A stretch of 64,000 nt of DNA from an uncultured Lachnospira sp. Lineage in GTDB: Bacteria > Bacillota > Clostridia > Lachnospirales > Lachnospiraceae. This document shows positions 19,398 through 28,093 of the stretch, one piece after another. The notes under the pieces are model-generated. The model saw only the letters and a program-made list of their open reading frames with translations. It did no database searches and had not been told where the DNA came from. The position numbers and the translations under genes were made by a program. Position 1 is the first letter of the stretch, and each line of letters begins with the position of its first letter. The stretch spans positions 109,413 to 173,412 of the forward strand of contig CAKRLE010000006.1 in NCBI GenBank assembly GCA_934359185.1, read 5' to 3'.

Positions 19398-19517
19398 TTC
19401 CAATTCAACTACACGCATCCATACTCCGCAGTTTCCTTGCCGCCTATTCAAAATTGTAAAATCCAGCCTTTTACTTGACTGATCGGCATAACTGCCCTGC
19501 ACAACTATCCCACATAT

Positions 19518-20291
19518 CTACCCCAACGCCACATCCAGCACCATCATAAGCGCAAATCCTACGGCTGCTGCCACAGTACCTATATTGCTGTGTTTTCCTG
19601 CCTGCGATTCAGGAATAAGCTCATCTATAACAACATACATCATGGCTCCTGCCGCAAATGACAATAGATATGGAAGCACCACTGATATCTGTGCTGCAAG
19701 TACTATTGTGACAGCACCCCCTATCGGCTCAACTGCGCCCGACAGTACTCCACATATGAATGCCCTGCCTTTAGTCATTCCCTCTCCACGCAGAGGCATT
19801 GAAATAATTGCCCCCTCCGGGAAATTCTGTATAGCTATGCCAATAGCAAGTGCCATGGCTCCTGCCGCCGTAACACCTGAGCCAGCCGCTGCCGCCGCAT
19901 ATGCAACACCTACCGCCATTCCCTCTGGAATATTATGTAACGTAACTGCGAATAACATCATTGTTGTCTTAGAAAGTGTTGTCTTTGGACCTTCCGGCTT
20001 GTCGCTTTCAAGATGTGTATGTGGAATCACCATATCAAGCAGAAGCAGAAATGCTATTCCAAGCATGAATCCTACAACTGCTGGAATCCAGCTTAACTTA
20101 CCCGCCTCATTTGCCATATCAATAGATGGAATGAGAAGTGACCACACAGATGCCGCAATCATAACTCCTGCAGCAAACCCTATAAGAGCCTTCTCAAGCA
20201 GCGCATTAATCTTATTCTTCATAAGAAAAACCATTGCCGCCCCAAGAGACGTTCCTGCAAACGGAATACCCAGAACTATCAGTTCACTCAT
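19518..20291 (-). CDS. ZIP family divalent metal transporter
   Basis: A 257-residue integral membrane protein with about eight hydrophobic segments, importing zinc or another divalent metal. The two metal-site helices are visible as HNIPEGMAVGVAY and QNFPEGAIISMPLRGEG, the signatures of the ZupT/GufA branch. The upstream ATG follows a CAAGGAGG-type site. It is divergent from the YczE-like gene. No Zur box was recognised, so its metal and regulation are inferred only from family. Confidence 0.92.
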   Translation of the reverse strand: MSELIVLGIPFAGTSLGAAMVFLMKNKINALLEKALIGFAAGVMIAASVWSLLIPSIDMANEAGKLSWIPAVVGFMLGIAFLLLLDMVIPHTHLESDKPEGPKTTLSKTTMMLFAVTLHNIPEGMAVGVAYAAAAAGSGVTAAGAMALAIGIAIQNFPEGAIISMPLRGEGMTKGRAFICGVLSGAVEPIGGAVTIVLAAQISVVLPYLLSFAAGAMMYVVIDELIPESQAGKHSNIGTVAAAVGFALMMVLDVALG

Positions 20292-20458
20292 ACTATCCTC
20301 CTTGTACTATAACTGTCGCTTATATAATTATCATATTCAGATTTTCATACATTTGTGCAAAATGTTATTGACTATTCTATCTCATGCGAGTAAACTCATT
20401 TCGTCAAACAGCGGTATACCGGAAATGTATATCCGCATATAAATTAACGGAGGCACAC

Positions 20459-21127
20459 ATGAATAACAAACTTACAATACGCGGTGAATTCGCACTCATA
20501 TTTGCTGTAATAATCAACAGCCTTGGCGTTATACTTATGCTCTATTCAGGCTCAGGAATATCTGCCATATCCAGCGTACCATACGCATTTAACAGAGTAA
20601 TGCCATACCTTACATTAGGAACATGGACTTATATATTTCAGGGACTGCTCGTATGCAGCCTTATGATTCTAAGAAAGAGATTTGTTGTGCCATACCTTTT
20701 CAGCTTCGTTGTCGGCTTTGTGTTCGGACAATGTCTTGATCTGCATGAAATGTGGATATACGCTCTTCCTCACAGCATACCATGCAGGATTTTATATTTT
20801 GTATTAAGCTACCTTCTTATAAGCTTCGGTATTGCACTCTCTAACCGCTGCCAGCTCCCTATTATACCTACAGACCTCTTCCCAAGAGAGCTTGCTGATA
20901 TAACAGGAATAGATTACGCCAGAATCAAGATTTCATTTGACGTAATCTGCCTCGCTGTTACTGCATGCCTTACAGGAATTTTCCTTCACCGTATCGAAGG
21001 TCTTGGTATCGGCACTATTGTCGCTGCTTTCACAATGGGTAAAGCTGTCGCGTTTATGGGTAATCTGCTCGACAACCACTGCCAGTTCGTATCATGCATG
21101 ACACGAAAAAAGCAGCCTGTCAAATAG
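20459..21127 (+). CDS. YczE/YitT-like integral membrane protein (DUF6198 type)
   Basis: A 222-residue protein with five or six hydrophobic segments. The C-terminal part, with PTDLFPRELADITG and GIGTIVAAFTMGK, matches the YczE-like membrane family of unknown function. The start at 20459 is chosen because GGAGGCACAC lies directly upstream; an earlier in-frame start lacks a ribosome site. It is convergent with the ABC transporter genes. Confidence 0.75.
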   Translation: MNNKLTIRGEFALIFAVIINSLGVILMLYSGSGISAISSVPYAFNRVMPYLTLGTWTYIFQGLLVCSLMILRKRFVVPYLFSFVVGFVFGQCLDLHEMWIYALPHSIPCRILYFVLSYLLISFGIALSNRCQLPIIPTDLFPRELADITGIDYARIKISFDVICLAVTACLTGIFLHRIEGLGIGTIVAAFTMGKAVAFMGNLLDNHCQFVSCMTRKKQPVK

Positions 21128-21137
21128 ATTACATAAA

Positions 21138-22853
21138 CTATTGTCCCATCTGAAGACGTAACATATTAGAATATATACCATCTTCTTTAATAAGTTGTGC
21201 AGGATTACCTTCCTGTGCAACTTTTCCTTTATCTATAACAACTATCTTATCTGCGCCAGACACGGTACGCATACGGTGTGCTATGATAATAACTGTCTTA
21301 TCCTTGATAAGTTTAGAGATTGCCTGCTGTATAAGAGTCTCATTCTCGGCATCAAGTGATGCTGTCGCCTCATCAAGAAGTATGATTGGAGAATTTTTAA
21401 GCAATGCTCTTGCTATAGAAATTCTCTGGCGTTCACCACCTGAAAGAGCTGAACCATTCTCGCCAATCATTGTATTGTAGCCATCCGGTAACTTTCTTAC
21501 GAATTCATCACACTGTGCTTCCTTCGCCGCCTGGATTACTTCCTCATCTGTTGCGCCTTTCCTTCCAATCCGAATATTCTCCATAATCGTGTTATTAAAC
21601 AGTGTTACATCCTGAAATACAATAGAATATGCTGATAATAATTTCTCCGGGTCAACTGTAGAAATGTCCTTGCCACCAAGTGTTATCCTGCCGCCATCAG
21701 CATCAAAGAATCTCGCTGCAAGCTTTGAAACTGTTGATTTACCACCGCCTGATGGACCGATAAGAGCTGTTACCTCACCCTGTTTTGCTGTAAATGATAC
21801 ATCTGAAAGCACTGTCTCTCCCGCCTCATACGCGAATTTAACATGTGAAAATTCAATATCATAGCTGTTGACATTGAGGTCATCTGTACCACTCTGCACC
21901 GGATAATCTGTTATTGCATTCATTCTCTCAATATTGGCATCCTGTGCGATTACTGCGGCAAGATTCATAAGAGTTCCCTGCATTGGCTCATATATTCTTG
22001 ATGCAACAAGAATGTACATAAAGAACACTGCAACGCTCAGCTTTCCCTGTGACAAAAGATAAGCTCCGACAAGCGCTGTTGTTCCAATACCAAATTTAAG
22101 TATGCATGAAGCTGTTATAACATATACCGCTGTTCCAAGCTCTGCCCTGAAACTCTCTTTTTCAAGGTCTTTCATCTTATCCTTCAAGCCCTCTATGTAT
22201 TTGCCTTCAGCATTGTATGACTTCAAATCCTTGGCAGTCTCAAGATACTCTGTAAGACTGTCCTCCTGTACAAGCACACATTTTCTCTTTCTCCTTGATA
22301 TGCCACGCTGTACATTGCCAGAGCATACAATTATAAGCAGTGCAACCGGAAGCACCCACATAGATGCAACTGCCATTCTCCAGTCAAAGAAGAAAAGACT
22401 TATGGCGATTATAACTGTTGATATTATTGAGCTGAAAAACTGTGGCATAACGTGTGAGAAGTTGTGCTCAAGCACTGTACAGTCTCCAAGAATTGTAGCT
22501 GTAAGGTCTGACAGATCCTTTTTGCCAAAGAAAGCAAGTGGAAGCTCTCTTAACTTCTCAGCAAGGTTAATTCTTCTGTGTTCACTCTCAATATATGTTG
22601 CAAAGAAAGATGAATTGTACTGCATGTAAAATATAACGAAAAATGCAATAAGTATCACCACGCTTGACACGATATATTTTGCGATATTGTCTTTAGGCAC
22701 ACTGCCATCAATCATATTGAGTGTCAGGTAGTAAAGCACGGCAACAGGAGCCATCAGAAGAAGATTCTGAATTGTTGTTATTGCTGTACATTTAACAAAA
22801 TCTACTGCACCCTTTCTGGTCAGTGCATATCTTTTCATAAGCTTTTCTATCAT
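21138..22853 (-). CDS. ABC transporter, fused membrane and ATPase domains (second of pair)
   Basis: A 571-residue half-transporter with six membrane segments, then an ATPase domain with Walker A GPSGGGKST, signature LSGGERQRISIARALL, and switch histidine in IIAHRMRTV. The ATG at 22853 overlaps the upstream stop codon as ATGA, and GGTGGAG is upstream, so the two halves are translationally coupled and probably form a heterodimer. The perfect Fur box before the pair suggests iron-linked transport, as in Irt/Ybt-type siderophore systems. The substrate is inference. Confidence 0.88.
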   Translation of the reverse strand: MIEKLMKRYALTRKGAVDFVKCTAITTIQNLLLMAPVAVLYYLTLNMIDGSVPKDNIAKYIVSSVVILIAFFVIFYMQYNSSFFATYIESEHRRINLAEKLRELPLAFFGKKDLSDLTATILGDCTVLEHNFSHVMPQFFSSIISTVIIAISLFFFDWRMAVASMWVLPVALLIIVCSGNVQRGISRRKRKCVLVQEDSLTEYLETAKDLKSYNAEGKYIEGLKDKMKDLEKESFRAELGTAVYVITASCILKFGIGTTALVGAYLLSQGKLSVAVFFMYILVASRIYEPMQGTLMNLAAVIAQDANIERMNAITDYPVQSGTDDLNVNSYDIEFSHVKFAYEAGETVLSDVSFTAKQGEVTALIGPSGGGKSTVSKLAARFFDADGGRITLGGKDISTVDPEKLLSAYSIVFQDVTLFNNTIMENIRIGRKGATDEEVIQAAKEAQCDEFVRKLPDGYNTMIGENGSALSGGERQRISIARALLKNSPIILLDEATASLDAENETLIQQAISKLIKDKTVIIIAHRMRTVSGADKIVVIDKGKVAQEGNPAQLIKEDGIYSNMLRLQMGQ

Positions 22854-24640
22854 AATGCTCCACCAACCTTCCATGTAATTGATTTCTGGTACTCGTTCCA
22901 CATATGTCTGTAGCCGGTATCTTCACTGCCACTGTTAAGAAGCTCATCATGTGTACCGCTTTCTATAACTTTACCTTCCGAGAGCACATAAATCTTATCT
23001 GCATCTCTTACAGTTGAAAGTCTGTGGGCAATCATTATAACTGTCTTATTCTTACCTATCTCATCAAATGCTTTCTGCACCAGTGCTTCATTTTCTGGGT
23101 CAGCAAATGCTGTTGCCTCATCAAGAATTACGATTGGCGAATCCTTTAAAATGGCTCTGGCAATAGCTATACGCTGTGTCTCGCCGCCTGACAGATATAT
23201 TCCCTTAGTTCCAAGCATTGTATCTATGCCATCTGGAAGCTTTGCGATAATATCATCACACTGTGCAAGATGGAGAGCCTCCATCATGTCTGCCTCCGTT
23301 GCATCTGATTTAGCCATTTTAAGATTTTCTCTTATAGTGGCTTTGAGAAGCTTATTATTCTGGAAAACATAAGATATCATCTGATTTAATTCATCCTTAG
23401 GAATATCTTTGATATTAGTTCCACCTATCTTAATGCTTCCCTTAGTCACATCAAAAAATCTTGCTATAAGGGCTGCTGTTGTACTCTTACCGCCGCCAGA
23501 TGGTCCCACAAATGCTACATGTGCGCCATTTGGTATTGTAATCGACATATCAGATACTGCCATCTTATCAGCTCCGTCATACTGATATGAAACATTTTCT
23601 AATTCAATATCATAGTTATCTATTATCTTATTGTTGTCCGATTCTTTCAATGGATCCAACGCAAGCAGCGCATCAATACGGTTGAGAGAATCCTCAACAA
23701 GCATATTATTCTCGCTCATGAATAGTATCTTCTGGAATGTTGTTGTAACCAGTGGTGTAAATATTACATAGAAAAGGAAATTAACAATAAACTTCTCGTC
23801 AATCACACCATTTCTTGTGACAAATAAAGCAACACACGTGAGGAATGCAAATGTTGAATTAATTGCCACCTCAAACCCAACCATCGGGCCTCTCGCCTGC
23901 TTTGTGTATGATATACAGAACTTACCGTAAGAGCTGATTGCATCCCTGAATCTCTTGAATGTAAATACTGACTGTCCAAATGTCTTGACAACCGGCATTC
24001 CTCTTACATACTCAACAGCCTCGTTGTTCATATCTTCAAGAGAATCCTGATAGCTTTTCATGTCGGCAGCCATTTTCTTTCCCATCATTCCCATCATGCT
24101 TACAAATGCAATTCCAATAGGAATGAGGCTTACAAGTCCTAACTTCCAGTCAAATACAAATAAAATGACAATAATCGCAACTGGTGTAACCATTGCATTA
24201 GCTGTGTCTGGAAGCTGGTGTGCAAGATATGTCTCAGTCGCTGACGCTGAATCAAGAATTATTTTCTTCATCTTGCCGCTTCCCATCTGTTCAATTGAAC
24301 CAACAGGAAGCTTCTTTACATGGTCGATTGCCTTGAACTTGATGTTAGTGGCAATTCTGAATGCCGCCCTATGCGAGCAAAGCAGTGCAGTAAAATATAA
24401 AATCATACTTATAAGTGCCATAATAACCGCCATCCAACCATTATGTACAATTCCCTCTGCCTTTGAAAAATCAGGCATAACCTCGATTACTTCTTTAATT
24501 ATTTTCCATAGATAAACAAATGGAAACAGTGCAAATACCGCACTTGCTGCTGACAGAATAAGCGACACATATGTATATGCCTTGTATTGTCCTGCATATT
24601 CCATCAGCCTTGAAAAAGCAGATTGCTTCTTTTCTTTCAC
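22850..24640 (-). CDS. ABC transporter, fused membrane and ATPase domains (first of pair)
   Basis: A 596-residue half-transporter: six membrane segments, Walker A GPSGGGKST, signature LSGGETQRIAIARAIL, and AHRLSTV near the end. It starts with GTG behind GGGAGAG. It lies directly after a TetR family gene and overlaps the second half-transporter by four bases. A Fur box 46 bases before its start suggests repression by iron. The arrangement could be either a multidrug exporter kept under TetR control or an iron-siderophore uptake pair; the Fur site favours the latter. Confidence 0.88.
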   Translation of the reverse strand: MKEKKQSAFSRLMEYAGQYKAYTYVSLILSAASAVFALFPFVYLWKIIKEVIEVMPDFSKAEGIVHNGWMAVIMALISMILYFTALLCSHRAAFRIATNIKFKAIDHVKKLPVGSIEQMGSGKMKKIILDSASATETYLAHQLPDTANAMVTPVAIIVILFVFDWKLGLVSLIPIGIAFVSMMGMMGKKMAADMKSYQDSLEDMNNEAVEYVRGMPVVKTFGQSVFTFKRFRDAISSYGKFCISYTKQARGPMVGFEVAINSTFAFLTCVALFVTRNGVIDEKFIVNFLFYVIFTPLVTTTFQKILFMSENNMLVEDSLNRIDALLALDPLKESDNNKIIDNYDIELENVSYQYDGADKMAVSDMSITIPNGAHVAFVGPSGGGKSTTAALIARFFDVTKGSIKIGGTNIKDIPKDELNQMISYVFQNNKLLKATIRENLKMAKSDATEADMMEALHLAQCDDIIAKLPDGIDTMLGTKGIYLSGGETQRIAIARAILKDSPIVILDEATAFADPENEALVQKAFDEIGKNKTVIMIAHRLSTVRDADKIYVLSEGKVIESGTHDELLNSGSEDTGYRHMWNEYQKSITWKVGGAL

Positions 24641-24685
24641 TTTCTTACTCTCCCTTCTTATACCCTGCCGGGCACTTTTATATAA

Positions 24686-24700
24686 TGATAATCATTATCA
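24686..24700 (-). promoter_or_regulatory. Fur box upstream of the ABC transporter pair
   Basis: TGATAATCATTATCA is a perfect match to the 7-1-7 Fur consensus TGATAATnATTATCA, embedded in a longer palindrome 24681-24702. It overlaps the TetR gene's stop codon and lies 46 bases from the ABC start codon. Confidence 0.85.
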
Positions 24701-25318
24701 TAGTTCAAGACCGAAAAGATTCGACCAGCCAGATGTGTAGAACTGTCTTAGCTGCTCAAGATACCCTGCCGCATCTTTAATCTTGTCTCTATGTATCACA
24801 AGTTCAAAAAATCCGCCAAACATGGCACTTACAAGGACATGTATAAGCATCGGGTCTATAGGATTAATCTTTTTTCCATCTGCTTCCATGACTTTGATAA
24901 AATCGTATGTTGCCTTTGTCTCGACCTCACACATCTCATGAACCATGTTCTCATACTTAGTTCCTGCGGATGCTGTAAGAAGCATAAGAAATTCATCCTC
25001 GTATTCATACATATACTCAAGCATATCCTGCATGCAGTCATGCGAAACCTTACCCATAAGGTTCTGCTGCTTGACTGAATCATATTCCTTGAATTCATCC
25101 TGTGTACTGACATACATGTTCATGATATGCTGGTATTTGTCATCAACAAGTGCCTCAAAAAGCTCTTCCTTGCTGTTATAATATCCGTAAAATGCGCCTG
25201 TAGTAACACCGGCATCTTTTACAATATTGCGAAGCGATGCCACCTGAAATCCCTTTTCAAGAAATTCCTTCTTGGCTACCTCATTTATTCTGTTTAATGT
25301 GTTCTGTTCATTGCTCAT
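24698..25318 (-). CDS. TetR family transcriptional regulator
   Basis: A 206-residue regulator with an N-terminal helix-turn-helix: FLEKGFQVASLRNIVKDAG followed by TTGAFYGYYNSKEELF. The rest is a variable ligand-binding domain. A perfect inverted repeat 30 bases upstream of its start (25348-25377) is a good autoregulatory operator. It is immediately upstream of the ABC transporter pair and probably responds to a transported compound. Confidence 0.9.
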   Translation of the reverse strand: MSNEQNTLNRINEVAKKEFLEKGFQVASLRNIVKDAGVTTGAFYGYYNSKEELFEALVDDKYQHIMNMYVSTQDEFKEYDSVKQQNLMGKVSHDCMQDMLEYMYEYEDEFLMLLTASAGTKYENMVHEMCEVETKATYDFIKVMEADGKKINPIDPMLIHVLVSAMFGGFFELVIHRDKIKDAAGYLEQLRQFYTSGWSNLFGLEL

Positions 25319-25347
25319 ATCTATTTACCTACCCTTGATAACGCCTC

Positions 25348-25377
25348 ATATAACAGTGTTATATAGCACTGTTATAT
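25348..25377. promoter_or_regulatory. Candidate TetR operator
   Basis: Perfect 11-bp arms (25348-25358 and 25367-25377; core ATAACAGTG / CACTGTTAT) with an eight-base spacer, placed 30 bases before the TetR start codon. Confidence 0.6.
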
Positions 25378-25465
25378 TAACCACATAGTATACCTAAAGT
25401 CAATATAGTAAAGCGTTATTGAGAATTTATCATCATCTGCCTGCTATACACTGACAATCAGACCA

Positions 25466-25499
25466 AAAATGGCACCGGGATTAATCCCAGTGCCATTTT
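25466..25499 (-). terminator. Intrinsic terminator after the short-chain dehydrogenase gene
   Basis: AAAATGGCAC (25466-25475) pairs with GTGCCATTTT (25490-25499) around the inner palindrome GGGATTAATCCC. The minus-strand reading continues into a T run. Confidence 0.8.
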
Positions 25500-25537
25500 C
25501 TGTAGTCTGAATAAATCTGCGTTATTCCAAAATCTAA

Positions 25538-26296
25538 TTAAAGCATAGCTCCAAAATCTGTAACTATAACCTGTCCTGTTATCGCTCTTGACTCGTCACT
25601 TGCAAAGAAGAGAATAACATTAGCCACATCTTCTGCTGTACATGACTGTGCTTTGATATCGCTGTGTGTCATCATTGCACCAATCATATCAGGGTCAAGT
25701 GCTGCCGGGTCAGTTCCCATTGTCATAGGTGTGATAATATTACCTGGACATATTACATTACATCTGATTCCATCTTTCTGGAATCTTAATGCTGTATGCT
25801 TAGTAAGTCCGATAACTGCTGCTTTAGATGCAACATATGCTGCACCACCGCATCCCTTCTCACCAGCAACAGAAGCAACATTTACAATTGCTGCTCCGCT
25901 CTTCATTCTCTTAGAAGCCTCGCGCATACATCTCATTGTGCCCTTCTCGTTAGTCTCAACAATTCTGTCCATGTCCTCATCAAGGAATCTGTCGATTGGC
26001 TTAAGTCCCTGCTCAAGAATACCAGCATTGTTGACAAGTATATCAATTTTTCCATACTTCTCGATAACCTTTTCCATAAGGTTAGCTGGATCTTCTGGCT
26101 TAGAAATGTCTGTAGCTACCGCATATACTTCGCCACCGGCTGCCTTAATCTCATCTGCCACCTCATTAAGTGCTGCCTCTCTTCTTGCAGTTATAACAAC
26201 TGTAGCTCCCTCTGCCGCAAATAACCTGGCTGTAGCTGCACCAACTCCTGAATTACCCCCTGTGATAACAGCAATCTTTCCTTTTAAACGATCCAT
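25538..26296 (-). CDS. Short-chain dehydrogenase/reductase
   Basis: A cytosolic NAD(P)-dependent oxidoreductase of 252 residues, the classical SDR length. The cofactor motif is TGGNSGVGAAT, NNAG follows near residue 88, the catalytic serine is in NVASVAG, and the YxxxK motif is YVASK. The substrate cannot be read from the sequence. It is monocistronic, with its own terminator and an AT-rich upstream region. Confidence 0.9.
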   Translation of the reverse strand: MDRLKGKIAVITGGNSGVGAATARLFAAEGATVVITARREAALNEVADEIKAAGGEVYAVATDISKPEDPANLMEKVIEKYGKIDILVNNAGILEQGLKPIDRFLDEDMDRIVETNEKGTMRCMREASKRMKSGAAIVNVASVAGEKGCGGAAYVASKAAVIGLTKHTALRFQKDGIRCNVICPGNIITPMTMGTDPAALDPDMIGAMMTHSDIKAQSCTAEDVANVILFFASDESRAITGQVIVTDFGAML

Positions 26297-26739
26297 AATA
26301 TGTGACCCCCTTAGTAAAATTTAGATTATATGTTATCAGGTCTACAATTTTGCATAATACCAAAAAAGCAGCAATATATCACTGCATAATTTACATGCTG
26401 CAATATGCTTGATATTCAACAATATATTATAAAATGTAGCCGACCTGAAACCCATAACAATATTATATATGCATACAGCATAGTTGTAAATCTATATATT
26501 TTTATGACACAGTTCAGCTAATTGAAACCTATATGCATATCCATGTGATTTACACATAATTCTTATTAACAGGTAAATCATCAAAAAAGCCGGGTGCCAG
26601 ATTACCTGACACCCAGCCCTATAGGGGAGATACTTGCCGGCCATATGCGGCATAACTTATAAACAATATTAATTCAATTACTGCTAAAATGTATAGCACG
26701 ACATCTATATTTTTAAATAAATGCCATTCAAATCTTCAT
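26297..26739. other. Intergenic region between the SDR and alcohol dehydrogenase genes
   Basis: The 443-base gap holds the alcohol dehydrogenase terminator near 26583-26618 and the promoter area of the SDR gene. A small hairpin GCAGTGATATATTGCTGC followed by T6 on the minus strand (about 26364-26387) could be a weak attenuator for the SDR gene. No coding potential was seen. Confidence 0.5.
26583..26618 (-). terminator. Intrinsic terminator after the alcohol dehydrogenase gene
   Basis: On the minus strand GCTGGGTGTCAG pairs with CTGGCACCCGGC (one U-G, one mismatch) and continues into T6. Confidence 0.8.
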
Positions 26740-27909
26740 CTATAAACTCTCCGTGAGAATCTTCACAACGTCTTCTCTTGTGAATTCCTTGTAACCACCT
26801 GTCAATATAATTGTCGCATCAGCGATACCCTCAATCATATCTTTATCCGCACCAAGGTCAGTGATGTTCATGACAAGTCCGAGTTCTTTCATCCAGCCCT
26901 CCATCGCAGACAAACCTTCAAGTGCTACTTCCTCATCTGATTTGCCTGTTGTATCGACATCCCACACATTTGTTGCAAAACGGACAAATTTAGGAAGTCC
27001 GTATGTATAAATGTATCTGTAATAAGGCAGTGAAACGGCTGCAAGTGTCATTCCGTGAGTTGCGTTAGTATACGCACCTACTGCCTGACCTATCATGTGA
27101 ACCATCCAGTCCTCTGGCTTTCCCTTTGCAACAAGCGTGTTGAGTGCCCATGTTGCTGTCCACATTATATTGCTTCTTGCCTCATAATCCTTCTCGTTCT
27201 TATTGGCAATTCTACTTGAATGGATAAGCGAACACATAAGGCCTTCACTTATATAATCGCTTGTATTGTCATCCTCTCCTGAGAAATACTGTTCACATAT
27301 ATGATTGAATATATCATAGATACCTGAAACCATCTGATAATGTGGAAGTGTCATTGTATATTCAGGATTGAGAATTGAGAATCTTGGCATTACGCTCTCA
27401 TCTGCAAACACATGTCCAACCTTCATCTTGGCATCATGATTAGTTATAACTGAACCTGCATTCATCTCCGAACCAGTTCCTACCATTGTAAGCACGCATC
27501 CAAGTGGTACTATCTCACAATCTGGCTCCTCAAATTTCACATAATATTTATCCCATGGGTCCTCGTCACAATGAATTGACACTGAAAGAGCCTTGGTATA
27601 ATCACAGACAGAACCACCGCCGACTGCGAGAAGGAAATCTGCATTGTGCTTTCTTGCAATCTGGATTCCCTCATAGAGCTTGTCCAATGTAGGATTAGGC
27701 ATAACGCCTGCTATCTCTGCCACATTTTTACCATTCTTGTTTAATATATCAATTACGCTGTCGTATATTCCATTCTTCTTAATTGAACCGCCGCCGTATA
27801 TAAGCACAACATTGCTACCATATTTAGGAAGCTCATTATTAAGATTGTCTAATGAATCTTTGCCAAAGTATACCTTTGTTGGGTTGCAATAACTAAAATT
27901 TCCTAACAT
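26740..27909 (-). CDS. Iron-containing alcohol dehydrogenase (YqhD/butanol dehydrogenase type)
   Basis: It interconverts aldehydes and alcohols with NAD(P)H. The 389-residue product has the nucleotide loop GGGSVCDYTKAL and the metal-site residues in the order D and H of GIYDIFNH, H of WMVHMIGQ and H of NATHGMTL. This matches the YqhD/BdhA branch, which often detoxifies aldehydes. The ATG at 27909 is chosen because AGAGG lies four bases upstream. A MerR-type promoter precedes it, consistent with induction by an aldehyde or another electrophile. Confidence 0.9.
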   Translation of the reverse strand: MLGNFSYCNPTKVYFGKDSLDNLNNELPKYGSNVVLIYGGGSIKKNGIYDSVIDILNKNGKNVAEIAGVMPNPTLDKLYEGIQIARKHNADFLLAVGGGSVCDYTKALSVSIHCDEDPWDKYYVKFEEPDCEIVPLGCVLTMVGTGSEMNAGSVITNHDAKMKVGHVFADESVMPRFSILNPEYTMTLPHYQMVSGIYDIFNHICEQYFSGEDDNTSDYISEGLMCSLIHSSRIANKNEKDYEARSNIMWTATWALNTLVAKGKPEDWMVHMIGQAVGAYTNATHGMTLAAVSLPYYRYIYTYGLPKFVRFATNVWDVDTTGKSDEEVALEGLSAMEGWMKELGLVMNITDLGADKDMIEGIADATIILTGGYKEFTREDVVKILTESL

Positions 27910-27959
27910 ATAACCTCTTTTCCATATATGCACATGTCATATATAATATTTATATGATT

Positions 27960-27990
27960 ATGATAGAACATAAACCTAGCTTTAGGTCAA
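27960..27990 (-). promoter_or_regulatory. MerR-type promoter/operator of the alcohol dehydrogenase gene
   Basis: TTGACC (27990-27985) and TATCAT (27965-27960) are 19 bases apart on the minus strand. The spacer begins with TAAAGCTAGGTTTA, nearly the same as in the methyltransferase promoter at 17646-17676. Confidence 0.7.
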
Positions 27991-28026
27991 GGGATTTTTA
28001 TGTGAACTTTTAAATTCTTGTATAAA

Positions 28027-28070
28027 AAGGGACTGTCGCACTAAAAAATCGTTAAAGCGACAGCCCCTTA
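28027..28070 (-). terminator. Intrinsic terminator after the chemoreceptor gene
   Basis: AAGGGACTGTCGC on the left pairs with GCGACAGCCCCTT on the right, with one mismatch on the plus strand that becomes G-U on the minus strand. T5 follows on the minus strand. Confidence 0.8.
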
Positions 28071-28093
28071 ATTACATACCAATTAATATCTGA

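Larger units (their letters stand above)
19166..19517. other. Convergent intergenic region with structured element A and a decayed partial copy
   Basis: The 352-base gap between trpB and the ZIP gene is filled from its first base by the 162-nt element A (19167-19328), followed by a degenerate copy of its 3' part (19345-19397). The rest, 19398-19517, shows nothing recognisable. No coding potential was found. Confidence 0.7.
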
